From a virus, in IMG/VR virus record IMGVR_UViG_3300046796_000189, positions 1 to 46,594 of that record: a stretch of DNA of 46,594 nt; one strand, 5' to 3'. The position numbers and the translations under genes were made by a program. The notes beneath the pieces were generated by a model. It saw only the letters and a program-made list of their open reading frames with translations, did not search any database and was not told the origin of the DNA. Position 1 is the first letter of the stretch; each line of letters starts with the position of its first letter. Below are positions 25,269 through 32,751 of the stretch, one piece after another.

Positions 25269-25580
25269 TCAGGCGTCGATGGGTTTCTGGTCGGGGTGCA
25301 GCGCTTGCTGCAGTTTCTCTCGCAGGGCGATCACTTCGTTCAACAGCTTTAGTCCTGCGAGCGCGATGTCGGGGTGCGGCTCGAGCCCGTTCGAAAGACG
25401 CGTGAGCGTCGTGAATACGATGCTCTCCGCGTCGCAGCGTGCGACTGCTGGCAGGATGGACCGAAGGTAGTACTCCGCGCGCTCTCCTTGGTCGTGCACT
25501 GCGCGCGCCATCACAGTGCGCAGCGGCTCGGGCAAGTCGCGCAGCCACGGGAAGTCTCGCACGTTCCATTTATCCGGCAT
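25269..25580 (-). CDS. Small helical protein, unknown function
   Basis: The 103-residue protein is predicted mostly helical (LPEPLRTVMARAVHDQGERA, then IALAGLKLLNEVIALREKLQQAL). An AAAGGGA ribosome binding site precedes the ATG. No family or motif is recognised. The gene sits 12 nt upstream of the zinc-ribbon gene and belongs to the same transcription unit. Confidence 0.55.
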   Translation of the reverse strand: MPDKWNVRDFPWLRDLPEPLRTVMARAVHDQGERAEYYLRSILPAVARCDAESIVFTTLTRLSNGLEPHPDIALAGLKLLNEVIALREKLQQALHPDQKPIDA

Positions 25581-25593
25581 GGCTCGGTCCCTT

Positions 25594-26250
25594 TCAGAGC
25601 TTGATGTGATGGACGCTCACGCCCACGCGACCGCGCCCGAAGATCAATTCCGCTGCAGCGCGGATCTGCTCTTCCAGGTTGTGCTTCGCGTTGTGCCCCT
25701 TGACGCGCGGCCGGCCTTCGCGCATGCGCGCCAGCAACCCGCGCGCGTCATCGAGCGTTTTCGGATCGCCGGTCGGCTTGTCCTTGTCTTGCAGCGCAGG
25801 ATCGTACTTCGTAATCACGGCGCACATCGCGATCGCCGCGCGGTCCGCGGCGTTCCAATTGTCCACCGCGTATTGAAGCAGGACATCTTCGGCATCCGGC
25901 GGAAGCGGCAGCGCTGCAAGCCCGTTGGTCAGGCGACTGCCGTAGTCACCCGCTTCATCGTAATTCTTGATGAGCGAATCGCTGCACTGCCGAAGCAGCG
26001 TGAGCAGCTTCTCACCCGTCGCGACCGGCGACGGACGGCACTGCGCGCACTCGCACAGCCCGTCGCTCGGCGTCGCAGCGTGATCGCTGTCGCCGTCATC
26101 ATCGTCATCGTCATCATCTTCGCGCGGCTCCTTCGGTCCAGCTGCCCGCGTTCGCGCTCGCGCCTCGGAGGCAGCTCGCGCCTCCGCGTCCGCTTGTCGC
26201 GTCATCGAGCAGATCAGGCAGTCGCACAGCGCCCTTTGTTCTTCACTCAT
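25594..26250 (-). CDS. Acidic-tract protein with N-terminal cysteines, unknown
   Basis: The 218-residue protein starts MSEEQRALCDCLICSMTRQ, contains a run of eight Asp residues (PREDDDDDDDDGD), and then GLCECAQCRPSP, so it may bind metal at two Cys pairs. The C-terminal half is helical with AVDNWNAADRAAIAMCAVIT and AKHNLEEQIRAAAELIFG. A GGAGG Shine-Dalgarno sequence supports the start at 26250 rather than an upstream one. No function is apparent. The gene overlaps the previous one by 8 nt. Confidence 0.55.
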   Translation of the reverse strand: MSEEQRALCDCLICSMTRQADAEARAASEARARTRAAGPKEPREDDDDDDDDGDSDHAATPSDGLCECAQCRPSPVATGEKLLTLLRQCSDSLIKNYDEAGDYGSRLTNGLAALPLPPDAEDVLLQYAVDNWNAADRAAIAMCAVITKYDPALQDKDKPTGDPKTLDDARGLLARMREGRPRVKGHNAKHNLEEQIRAAAELIFGRGRVGVSVHHIKL

Positions 26251-26545
26251 GTTGATCCTCCGTTGAGAGGCTCGGCTCGAGCTCTCGCATCCATTCGCGC
26301 GCACGCAGCGTGCCGACGCGCCACACGAGCTTACTGAACTCTGCCCGCGTCGGCTCGTGCCCTTGCGGCAGCAGCTGCACCCGTCCGATGCTCTTCACGG
26401 TCGCGCGCGGTCGCTCCGATTGCAGCTTCGCTATGTACGATCGCGAGAGCGACATGCCCTTGGAAGCACCCGCCGCGATGATATCCGCGGGGGTCTTGTC
26501 GAGGTGACGCCTTACAAATTCTGCCTTCTTCGCTGCTCTAGCCAT
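26243..26545 (-). CDS. Small HTH-like protein
   Basis: The 100-residue protein has an N-terminal segment resembling a helix-turn-helix used in small bacterial regulators: AEFVRRHLDKTPADIIAAG followed by KGMSLSRSYIAKLQSERP. The remainder contains FSKLVWRVGTLRAREWMREL. It may be a DNA-binding regulator of its own block. GAGGA precedes the ATG by 5 nt. It overlaps its upstream neighbour by 8 nt. Confidence 0.52.
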   Translation of the reverse strand: MARAAKKAEFVRRHLDKTPADIIAAGASKGMSLSRSYIAKLQSERPRATVKSIGRVQLLPQGHEPTRAEFSKLVWRVGTLRAREWMRELEPSLSTEDQHE

Positions 26546-26996
26546 GAGTGTCCTCTGTTTCGTTGGCGGTTGTGTCTTGCAGGAGGCCGCGCCGTCCGTA
26601 GAGAACGGCGCGCACGAAAGTCGCTACATCGCGATGGCCGAGCCGCGCTTGACGCTCATAGCTCCACAGCCATTCGAGTCTGAAACCGTCGAGACTCACG
26701 ACGCCGCCCACGTCTTCGAAGACGACCGTTTCGAAGATGAGCGGCGGGCCGTCGCTTCCCCCATAGCTGCGATCGATGCCGAGCCAAATCGTGGAGACTC
26801 TCCACGGCGCGATCGTGGTCTGGCGCACTAAGCGCGCATCGTCATTGCCGAAGACGTCGCGCCACGTGTCCATGTCCATGGGCCGCGTCTTGCGATCGTA
26901 CGCTCCCATACGGGGGTAGCGTCCGGGCTGCCAGCGTTCCCTGCGTACGCGATTGAGGTAGATTGTGTCGAGCCGGAGGCTGCGCTTAGTACCCAT
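26538..26996 (-). CDS. Conserved phage protein (unknown), first gene of minus block
   Basis: The 152-residue protein contains STIWLGIDRSYGGSDGPPLIFETVVF followed by ERQARLGHRDVATFV. This 'STvWLG.d......PliFETmVF......R..t...A..GH' pattern is familiar from many uncharacterised phage proteins. No function is known. It is the first gene of a six-gene minus-strand unit. Its promoter would lie in 26997-27073, an AT-richer gap that holds two of the repeated motifs described in the findings. Confidence 0.62.
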   Translation of the reverse strand: MGTKRSLRLDTIYLNRVRRERWQPGRYPRMGAYDRKTRPMDMDTWRDVFGNDDARLVRQTTIAPWRVSTIWLGIDRSYGGSDGPPLIFETVVFEDVGGVVSLDGFRLEWLWSYERQARLGHRDVATFVRAVLYGRRGLLQDTTANETEDTHG

Positions 26997-27073
26997 AAAG
27001 AGCGCACAAGAGCCTAGAAGTCTCCAACACGCAAGGAAGCTGTAAGCGCAGCGCCAAAAATAACGGGCACAGG

Positions 27074-27670
27074 TTATATCCCTCCGTGTGCTGGCTCACT
27101 GGATGCCAGGAAAACGTCCGACGCTGAGGCGTTGCGCGCGAGATCGATCAGCCAGCGCGCGAACTCCGGAGGCGTGAGCGCTGCGATCCTCTTGTCTGCA
27201 GACGGCAATCGCGGCCCGCGCGGCCCGCTCGTTACGCGATGTGTTGCTACTCCGCCGCTGCGCATCCCGAGCCACACAAGCTCATCCGGCACGCCGACGA
27301 TGTAGAGCCACGTCGCCTTGTTGCAACAGTGACCCCAGCTGACCTGCTGGACTGCGAACGTGCGGCCGCCGTGCGCGTCCGCGAACTCACCCGGCAGCGG
27401 CAGGCGGCAGTGCCAGAAGAGCTTGCTGTAAGCGGGATGTTCGAGCACGCCGCCGAAGTGCTGCACGCTGCGCACAGCGGCCGGCCCGCACGTCGGATCT
27501 TGCTTCGTGCACAAGTGGCGCATCTTCGACCACGGTCCGCACGGCGGGTGCGCGACGACCGGGAACGGGCCTTCGTAGCGACGCGCATCGCGTTCGAGCG
27601 GCCAGCAGTCCACGTCGCGCATGCTCGTGTAAGCCCCGCGCGGGTCCACGTACAGAGCAGCGACGGTCAC
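27074..27670 (-). CDS. PPC-motif methyltransferase-like protein
   Basis: The 198-residue protein carries VVAHPPCGPWSKMRHLC with a candidate catalytic Cys near residue 44, like the PPC motif of cytosine C5 methyltransferases, and GGVLEHPAYSKLF, similar to the ENV-type motif region. N-terminal ALYVDPRGAY and WSxxCNKATWLYIVGV-type segments are typical of a widespread but uncharacterised phage family. It is much shorter than a full C5 methyltransferase and has no clear target-recognition domain or SAM-binding loop, so it may act only as part of a complex. It is coupled to the gene above by a GTGA overlap. Confidence 0.62.
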   Translation of the reverse strand: MTVAALYVDPRGAYTSMRDVDCWPLERDARRYEGPFPVVAHPPCGPWSKMRHLCTKQDPTCGPAAVRSVQHFGGVLEHPAYSKLFWHCRLPLPGEFADAHGGRTFAVQQVSWGHCCNKATWLYIVGVPDELVWLGMRSGGVATHRVTSGPRGPRLPSADKRIAALTPPEFARWLIDLARNASASDVFLASSEPAHGGI

Positions 27671-29118
27671 TGCTTTCGCAGAACGAGCAGATCCTCCGAG
27701 ATGCCCGCGGAGTTCATCTGGCCCTTGCTCGATCCGCCCACGTCAACCTTGCTGCGCGTTTCGATGAGCGCGCCCGCACCCATCGCGATACGAATCGCAT
27801 CGTCTGCGATCGCGTGCTTCCCAGCATCGGACACGTTGAGAACGAACGCGCAGCCGGGCTTGAGCGCCTCGAGCGTCTTACACACGAGTGGCTCTAAGAA
27901 GCCGTCGCGCCATGCGTCATAGGTCTTGTACCGATTGAAGCTCTGCTCGCTGTCTTGTGAGTACTGTTCAACGTCGAAGTACGGCGGCGAGGTGAACGCG
28001 AAGTCAAACGACGCTGGCTCAAGCGTCACGTCTTCGAACGCGCTGTGCCGCATGTACGCATTGCGGATGTTGAGGTCTCCGATCATCCGCTCGAAGCTCG
28101 CGAGCGTCTGCGCGGATGCGTCGAAGCCGACATAGTTTCCCGCCTGCAGCGAGCACAGCCAGCCGAGCATGCGCCCGCCCCAGCCAGCGCACGGGTCGAG
28201 CACGCGCGCGTGTTCAACGGAATATTGCCGGTAGATGTCGCGTGCGACGTCGATGGGAAACTGCCGCGCGCACTGCCGCCCGCGATAGATGAGCAGCACG
28301 GAAAGCACTGCAGCGCGCAGCGGCATCTGGCCTTGCTCCGCTGCGACGCGCACTGCACCCGCGATCGCTTCTTCGCTCGCAAGCGACTCGTTCGGAGTCA
28401 TCGGAGACTTCCCCGCTTTCACATCGTAGCGATGTGAGAACCACCGATCGGTCAGCGAGATACGCGGACGTCCGCCAGCAGCGCAGCGATTGAGCTCGAC
28501 CATCACATCCGCAACGCTCAATGCGAAGTCGCTGTAGCGCTTCCCGACCAAGCATCCCGCTTGCACGCGCGCAACCGTGTCGATGTCGAAGACGTCGAAG
28601 CGCGCTACATCCTCGCTCGCGGCTTCTTCGCCGAGCTCGCCCACGTCTTCGCTCTCGAACAGGGTGCCGAACTTGTTGAGGTCCGCGTCGCTCCATCCTG
28701 CGAGGTCAAGCTCTTCTAGTTTGAACTCGGCAAGCACCGTTCCGAGCGACTCCGACCACTGCGTGAGCTCCGCGATCCGGTTGTCCGCAAGCGCGAGCAG
28801 ATGCGCTTCGCGCTTCGAGATGTCGAGATAGCGCACGGGCACGCGCTGCAGCTCCAACACTTGCGCCGCTTTGAAGCGCGCGTGTCCAGCGATGATCTCG
28901 CCGTCCGCACGTCGCGCAAGGATCGGAGCGCCCCACCCGAAGCGCTTGATGGATCGGATGACGCGCTCGACCGTCTCGCCGTCATTGTCGCGGGGGTTCT
29001 CCTTCCAGAGCTTGAGTCGCGAGAGCTCGACCCACTCCGCGGCGGGCTGCTCGGTTTTAGGAACTGCTCGCAAGCGAGTGCGCGCAGTCTTGACTTTCTT
29101 GGCGGATGCTTTGGGCAT
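27667..29118 (-). CDS. ParB-domain/DNA methyltransferase fusion
   Basis: The 483-residue protein has an N-terminal ParB/Srx-like domain (residues about 28-125: WVELSRLKLWKENPRDNDGE, IIAGHARFKAAQVL, LALADNRIAEL) fused to a C-terminal methyltransferase domain with a SAM-binding motif (DPCAGWGGRMLG near residue 307) and catalytic TSPPYFD (near residue 375). TSPPY points to an N6-adenine or N4-cytosine enzyme of the exocyclic-amino class. Phage ParB-methyltransferase fusions are usually found with modification genes. The catalytic order (motif I before IV) and the start are clear. The target site is unknown. Confidence 0.85.
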   Translation of the reverse strand: MPKASAKKVKTARTRLRAVPKTEQPAAEWVELSRLKLWKENPRDNDGETVERVIRSIKRFGWGAPILARRADGEIIAGHARFKAAQVLELQRVPVRYLDISKREAHLLALADNRIAELTQWSESLGTVLAEFKLEELDLAGWSDADLNKFGTLFESEDVGELGEEAASEDVARFDVFDIDTVARVQAGCLVGKRYSDFALSVADVMVELNRCAAGGRPRISLTDRWFSHRYDVKAGKSPMTPNESLASEEAIAGAVRVAAEQGQMPLRAAVLSVLLIYRGRQCARQFPIDVARDIYRQYSVEHARVLDPCAGWGGRMLGWLCSLQAGNYVGFDASAQTLASFERMIGDLNIRNAYMRHSAFEDVTLEPASFDFAFTSPPYFDVEQYSQDSEQSFNRYKTYDAWRDGFLEPLVCKTLEALKPGCAFVLNVSDAGKHAIADDAIRIAMGAGALIETRSKVDVGGSSKGQMNSAGISEDLLVLRKQ

Positions 29119-29599
29119 GCGCGCGAGCGTGCCCTAGGACTGCGGTCCCTTGTATGTCTCCGCTTCGAAAAATCCCCCGCACGATCCTCGAAAAAGCCCA
29201 GCGTCACTAAACATCCGTGCGGAGACTCGCGCGCGCAGACGCTGTCTAGCAAGTCAGTCCGTAGACTAGTTGCGCTGTAGGTCCAGCGCTTTCACGCGGA
29301 GCTTGAAAACAAGCGCTTTCCGAAGTGCTCCGTGCTGCATCGTGGAGTAGGAGCGGAGGGAGCTGTAGTCTCCCATAGGACACTTTATGTCCCGCTCTCG
29401 TTTGGTGTCGCATGGTTCGGCGAGCCCGACAAGCCTGGAAAGCGTCAAAGTATCCCATCCGAACTCTCTTTCGGGATGCGATTATTGTCCTGTAGGTGCG
29501 ACGGCGCGACATCTTCGAGGTGACTTTCTGTAGATGCTCCATCATACTGACTGAAGAGAGCGGGAACACGGAACTCCCCGCCGAAGGAAGTAACGACAG
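29119..29599. promoter_or_regulatory. Non-coding divergent region, candidate attP/control region
   Basis: This is 481 bp without a convincing gene, between the minus-strand methyltransferase and the plus-strand integrase unit. It holds divergent promoters by position. The hexamer CTGTAG occurs at 29275, 29363, 29490 and 29528. Two adjacent dyads are present: GGGAG...CTCCC at 29358-29374 and GGACA...TGTCC at 29378-29392. AT content is higher than in neighbouring genes. Repeated short elements next to an integrase are what attP arm sites look like, but I cannot identify a core site. Confidence 0.45.
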
Positions 29600-29980
29600 A
29601 TGACAACGAAGCACGCGCTCCTACGGATGATCGAAGTACACAACGCGACCGACACGACCTACCCGTCGTTCAGCGTCACCACGCACAAGCTTCCGGGTCG
29701 GGACTGTCTCGCGCTCGAAGGAAGCTTCGGCGAGATCATGAGCGCGCTCTGCACTGCGCTCATGAACGCGTCCGCGATGAGCGCTCACGATCGCGCGGAC
29801 ATCAAGCGCGCGATGCACTCCGCGCGCATGCACAATATCGGGACACGCACAAGCGAGATGTACTTCACAGACGTCACGTTCAGCGTGGACGACCTGCGCG
29901 AACACGAGCACGCGAGCGCTTGCGGAGTCTGTGACGGCTGTCTGTTCGGAAAGCAGTGCGAGCTCATCTGCCACTCATGA
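29600..29980 (+). CDS. Small protein with C-terminal Cys cluster, upstream of integrase
   Basis: The 126-residue protein has a beta/alpha layout (TTYPSFSVTTHKLPGRDCLA, then EIMSALCTALMNASAMSAH) and ends CGVCDGCLFGKQCELIC, a probable metal-binding group. A GAAGGAAG Shine-Dalgarno sequence lies 10 nt upstream of the ATG. It is the first gene of the integrase transcription unit, which places it where a recombination directionality factor might be. Nothing in the sequence proves such a role. Confidence 0.55.
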   Translation: MTTKHALLRMIEVHNATDTTYPSFSVTTHKLPGRDCLALEGSFGEIMSALCTALMNASAMSAHDRADIKRAMHSARMHNIGTRTSEMYFTDVTFSVDDLREHEHASACGVCDGCLFGKQCELICHS

Positions 29981-30012
29981 AGTCAACGAACGCGAAAGGA
30001 AAGCACACGACC

Positions 30013-31347
30013 ATGGACGGATCCTTGCAGACACTCGACACGAAGAAACCCAAGCGCTCCGCCAAGCGCTTCGAGCGTGGACGCTCTCCGCACCCCGGAG
30101 TGGTCGTCATCCCGCCGAAGCTGGACGCGAAGACGCATCGACCGCTTGCGGGACATCGCTATCGCTTGCGCATCGACGGCGACTTCGCGGCCGCTCACGC
30201 GAAGGACTGGCGCGGAGCAATCCCCGATGAGTACGGACGCAGCGCGGAAGCGCGGGAAGAGTACGCGCAGCTCGCTTTCGACACGATGCGCTCACGCATG
30301 GGACTGCGGCCCGGACAAGCGCTCGTTCCCGGTCATCTGTTCCTCAGCGAAGCGATCGCGGAGTACGTCGCGAGCAAGCATCGCAACTCTGACAACACGC
30401 AAGACAACGTGCGCCGGAACCTCGCGCGCTTCGAAGCGTGGGCGAAGCAGAGCTCGCTCGTTTACGTCGAAGACTTGATCCCTGCGACGCTCGGGAAGTA
30501 TCGGACGCACCTCGACCAAGCGCCGAACCAAACGAGCGATGGGAAGTGCAGAGCGTCCACGGTCAACCAGTACATGAAGGATGTGCGCGCGTTTCTCTAC
30601 GCGCTGTCGGACGCGGGCAAGCTCATGAACATCACGCGCGATCAAGCGCGCGCTGCGCTCAAGCGCTTTGACATTCCAGACGGCGAAGACTTCGACGCTC
30701 GCGCGCTCTCCGTTCCCGAGATCACCAAGCTGCTCGAAGCAGCGCTCAAGCTGGACGCGGAACCGCTGCGCGCGCGCTCCGTTCAAATGGCGCCCTGGGT
30801 CGTGGTCGGGATCCTAGGAGGGATGCGCCGATCGGAGCAGCGCTCGCTGCTCGTGAGCGACGTCAACCTCGGGGCGGAGTTCCACGGAGAAACGCGCCAC
30901 TTCATCGCGCTGCGCATCTCGAAGACCGGCCCGCGCGCGATCGAGCTCGAAGGATACAGCGTGCTCCTACGCGAGCTGCTCGCGCGCATGTGCGAGGGTC
31001 GCGCTGCTTCCGATGCTCTGTTTCCCATCGGCCAGAAGGGTCTCGGGTACGCATGGAAGCGCTTACGCAAGCTCGGATGCCCCGCGGACGTGTCCATCAA
31101 AACGCTGCGTTCAACCTGCGCGACGTTTCAAGACTCGCTTGACGTCGGAGTGAGCGCGCGTGCTGCACGTCTCGGGCACAGCGTGCGCGTTGCGGAGCAG
31201 CACTACTTCGACCGCGGGATCCTCATCAAGCGTAAGCGCGCTGCGACGCTGGAAGAAGCGATGCAGTGCGCGGAGCTCATCAAGACAGTCATCACACGCT
31301 ACGAATGGCGCCCGATGCGCAACGATAACGAAGGAGTCTCGAAGTGA
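30013..31347 (+). CDS. int: Tyrosine recombinase (phage integrase)
   Basis: The 444-residue protein integrates and excises the phage genome. The N-terminal part has an arm-binding-like basic region, followed by a core-binding domain (residues about 115-210: LSEAIAEYVASKHRNSDNT...). The catalytic domain shows GILGGMRRSEQRSLL (first Arg near 272), RISKTGPRAI (beta-hairpin Lys), the box II region IKTLRSTCATFQDSL, GHSVRVAEQHYFD with the final His and nucleophile Tyr (near 398). In box II the usual His two residues before LR is Lys. I chose the ATG at 30013 after AAAGGAAAG. An ATG at 29977 overlapping the previous stop is an alternative. It supports a temperate life cycle. Confidence 0.9.
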   Translation: MDGSLQTLDTKKPKRSAKRFERGRSPHPGVVVIPPKLDAKTHRPLAGHRYRLRIDGDFAAAHAKDWRGAIPDEYGRSAEAREEYAQLAFDTMRSRMGLRPGQALVPGHLFLSEAIAEYVASKHRNSDNTQDNVRRNLARFEAWAKQSSLVYVEDLIPATLGKYRTHLDQAPNQTSDGKCRASTVNQYMKDVRAFLYALSDAGKLMNITRDQARAALKRFDIPDGEDFDARALSVPEITKLLEAALKLDAEPLRARSVQMAPWVVVGILGGMRRSEQRSLLVSDVNLGAEFHGETRHFIALRISKTGPRAIELEGYSVLLRELLARMCEGRAASDALFPIGQKGLGYAWKRLRKLGCPADVSIKTLRSTCATFQDSLDVGVSARAARLGHSVRVAEQHYFDRGILIKRKRAATLEEAMQCAELIKTVITRYEWRPMRNDNEGVSK

Positions 31348-31940
31348 AACACGCACACACCCTGCTCGCAGTCGCAGCGCTCACGCTCTGCACAGTCCGG
31401 ACGGCCCACGCCGAAGACGATGTCTTCGTGACTGCGGCCGCGAATGTTCGCCGCGACCATCCCGAGCTGCAGCAAGCGCAAGACGTCGCCCCGCGCGCGC
31501 ACGACTGCCGCGAAACGTTCAGCGTGCGCAACGGACACGCGAAGCTCACGGCCGAGTACCGCGCAGCGCACCAGCGCGCCAAGGCGCAATACAAAGCGCT
31601 CGCGTTCTACGCGGAGAACTGTCGGCCGCTTGAGTACGCCGAACGAGTCGTGCGCCACGAAGACAGCGAGTGGGCATTCGTGTGTCGCAAGGATCGCGCG
31701 AAGCCAGCGGGCCTCACTCCGCAGCTGCTCGAAGACCTGCACGCGTTCGGCATCGAGCCCCCTGATATGGATCCGAACGGCCGCGCTGAGCCGTGGGCGG
31801 AGTTCGAAGCGCGCTATTTCCTCGCGCTCTCTCCACGCGCGCGGAACGTCTGCGCGACGTTCGATGCCGCCGTCGATGCAGAGAGCACAGCGATCGCCGA
31901 TGAAGCAGTGCGACTTGCGGACGGGGTGCCGTCGCGCTAG
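31344..31940 (+). CDS. Secreted protein, possible lysogenic-conversion factor
   Basis: The 198-residue protein has a classic signal peptide (MKHAHTLLAVAALTLCTVRTAHAED, with cleavage likely after AHA), so it acts outside the cytoplasm. The mature part has paired cysteines (HDCRETF, ENCRPLE, FVCRKD, NVCATF), perhaps as disulfides. The GTG start overlaps the integrase stop (GTGA) and has AAGGAG upstream. Genes behind the integrase are often expressed from the prophage, so it may alter the host surface or block superinfection. The fold is not recognised. Confidence 0.62.
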   Translation: MKHAHTLLAVAALTLCTVRTAHAEDDVFVTAAANVRRDHPELQQAQDVAPRAHDCRETFSVRNGHAKLTAEYRAAHQRAKAQYKALAFYAENCRPLEYAERVVRHEDSEWAFVCRKDRAKPAGLTPQLLEDLHAFGIEPPDMDPNGRAEPWAEFEARYFLALSPRARNVCATFDAAVDAESTAIADEAVRLADGVPSR

Positions 31941-31970
31941 CACTGCGCTCCTAACCCCAGAAAGACACGA

Positions 31971-32015
31971 CGCAGAACGGCCCGCGGAGAGAAATCTCTC
32001 GCGGGCCGTTCTGCG
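31971..32015. terminator. Strong bidirectional intrinsic terminator
   Basis: A 21-bp nearly perfect stem (left arm 31971-31992, right arm 31995-32015) carries one extra G in the left arm and a 2-nt loop, and is followed on the plus strand by TTTC. It lies exactly between convergent genes (31940 and 32018), so it can end both the integrase/secreted-protein transcript and the minus-strand recombination transcript. Confidence 0.88.
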
Positions 32016-32017
32016 TT

Positions 32018-32284
32018 TCAGGGTTGGGCTTCGACGTCTTCCGCTTCGCGCTTGGGGTCCGGAGTCTCCGGCAGTTCATTGTCCGGCACATCGGGCGGAA
32101 GCACTGGGAGCAGCGCGGGCGCAGGCGGGTCGAGGAACTTCGCGCAGTAGCACGCGGGCGGAGACCCCGCGGGCGCAGGCGGCGGAACGACACCCCACGG
32201 GCGCATGCAATGCCCATCGTTGGCGCGCGCGTGCATCGAGCGAGGGTGACTGCAGTCAGCACAGATGTCGGTAGGGCTAGCCAT
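32018..32284 (-). CDS. Cys/His-rich mini-protein (paralogue of 23360-23590)
   Basis: The 88-residue protein begins MASPTDICADCSHPRSMHA and continues DGHCMRPWG and ACYCAKFLDPP, the same CxxC-x-H...H...HC...CxC pattern as the protein at 23360-23590, with a Pro/Asp-rich tail. A strong AAGGAGATGA ribosome binding site precedes the ATG. It is the last gene of the minus recombination block, just before the terminator. The pair may be metal-binding adaptors. No function is known. Confidence 0.65.
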   Translation of the reverse strand: MASPTDICADCSHPRSMHARANDGHCMRPWGVVPPPAPAGSPPACYCAKFLDPPAPALLPVLPPDVPDNELPETPDPKREAEDVEAQP

Positions 32285-32298
32285 TGTGGGTCATCTCC

Positions 32299-32751
32299 TT
32301 ATAGGTCGGGCAACGGTTTGCTGCCGCGCGTCTTCCGCCAGCCGTACAGTCTCCGGACTTCGATGCGCGCGCCAGCCTTCACCGCTGCAAGATGCGCTGC
32401 GCTCATCCCGGAAGAGAATCCCTTGTCAATGTAGAACGCGAACACAGTCGCGTGCGTGGACCACGCGAGCCCCGCTGTCATTCCCGAGCATCGTTGGTTG
32501 GGGTCCGCGTCATCGAGCAAGCCGCGACGGTCGAAGAACACGTGCGACGCGTACGGGAACTCACCTCGAGCGAGCGAGTCACGCACGCACGCGACTGCAT
32601 AACGCATGTTGCGCCAGCGATCGATGCGCTCGAACAGAGCAGCGAGCCAAGCCCAGTGCACCCACGACGGCACGCGGCCGCGCAGCGGAGACTCGATCGA
32701 CACGAGCACGCTCTCCGCGCTGCGCTCGATGATGTTGATAGGCGCGTTCAT
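32299..32751 (-). CDS. Conserved phage protein, Rossmann/SLOG-like
   Basis: The 150-residue protein has FPYASHVFFDRRGLLDDADP followed by QRCSGMTAGLAW and AFYIDKGFSSGM, a pattern typical of small phage proteins with a Rossmann-like fold (DUF7768/SLOG-type, related in shape to deoxyribosyltransferases). The family is proposed to bind nucleotides, but its role in phages is not known. It starts by ATGA overlap with the upstream gene. Confidence 0.6.
   Translation of the reverse strand: MNAPINIIERSAESVLVSIESPLRGRVPSWVHWAWLAALFERIDRWRNMRYAVACVRDSLARGEFPYASHVFFDRRGLLDDADPNQRCSGMTAGLAWSTHATVFAFYIDKGFSSGMSAAHLAAVKAGARIEVRRLYGWRKTRGSKPLPDL

Noticed and set aside
26090-26135. Trinucleotide-like CAT/CGT repeat
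   Set aside because: It is the coding sequence of an Asp-rich tract in the protein at 25594-26250; no separate element is needed to explain it.
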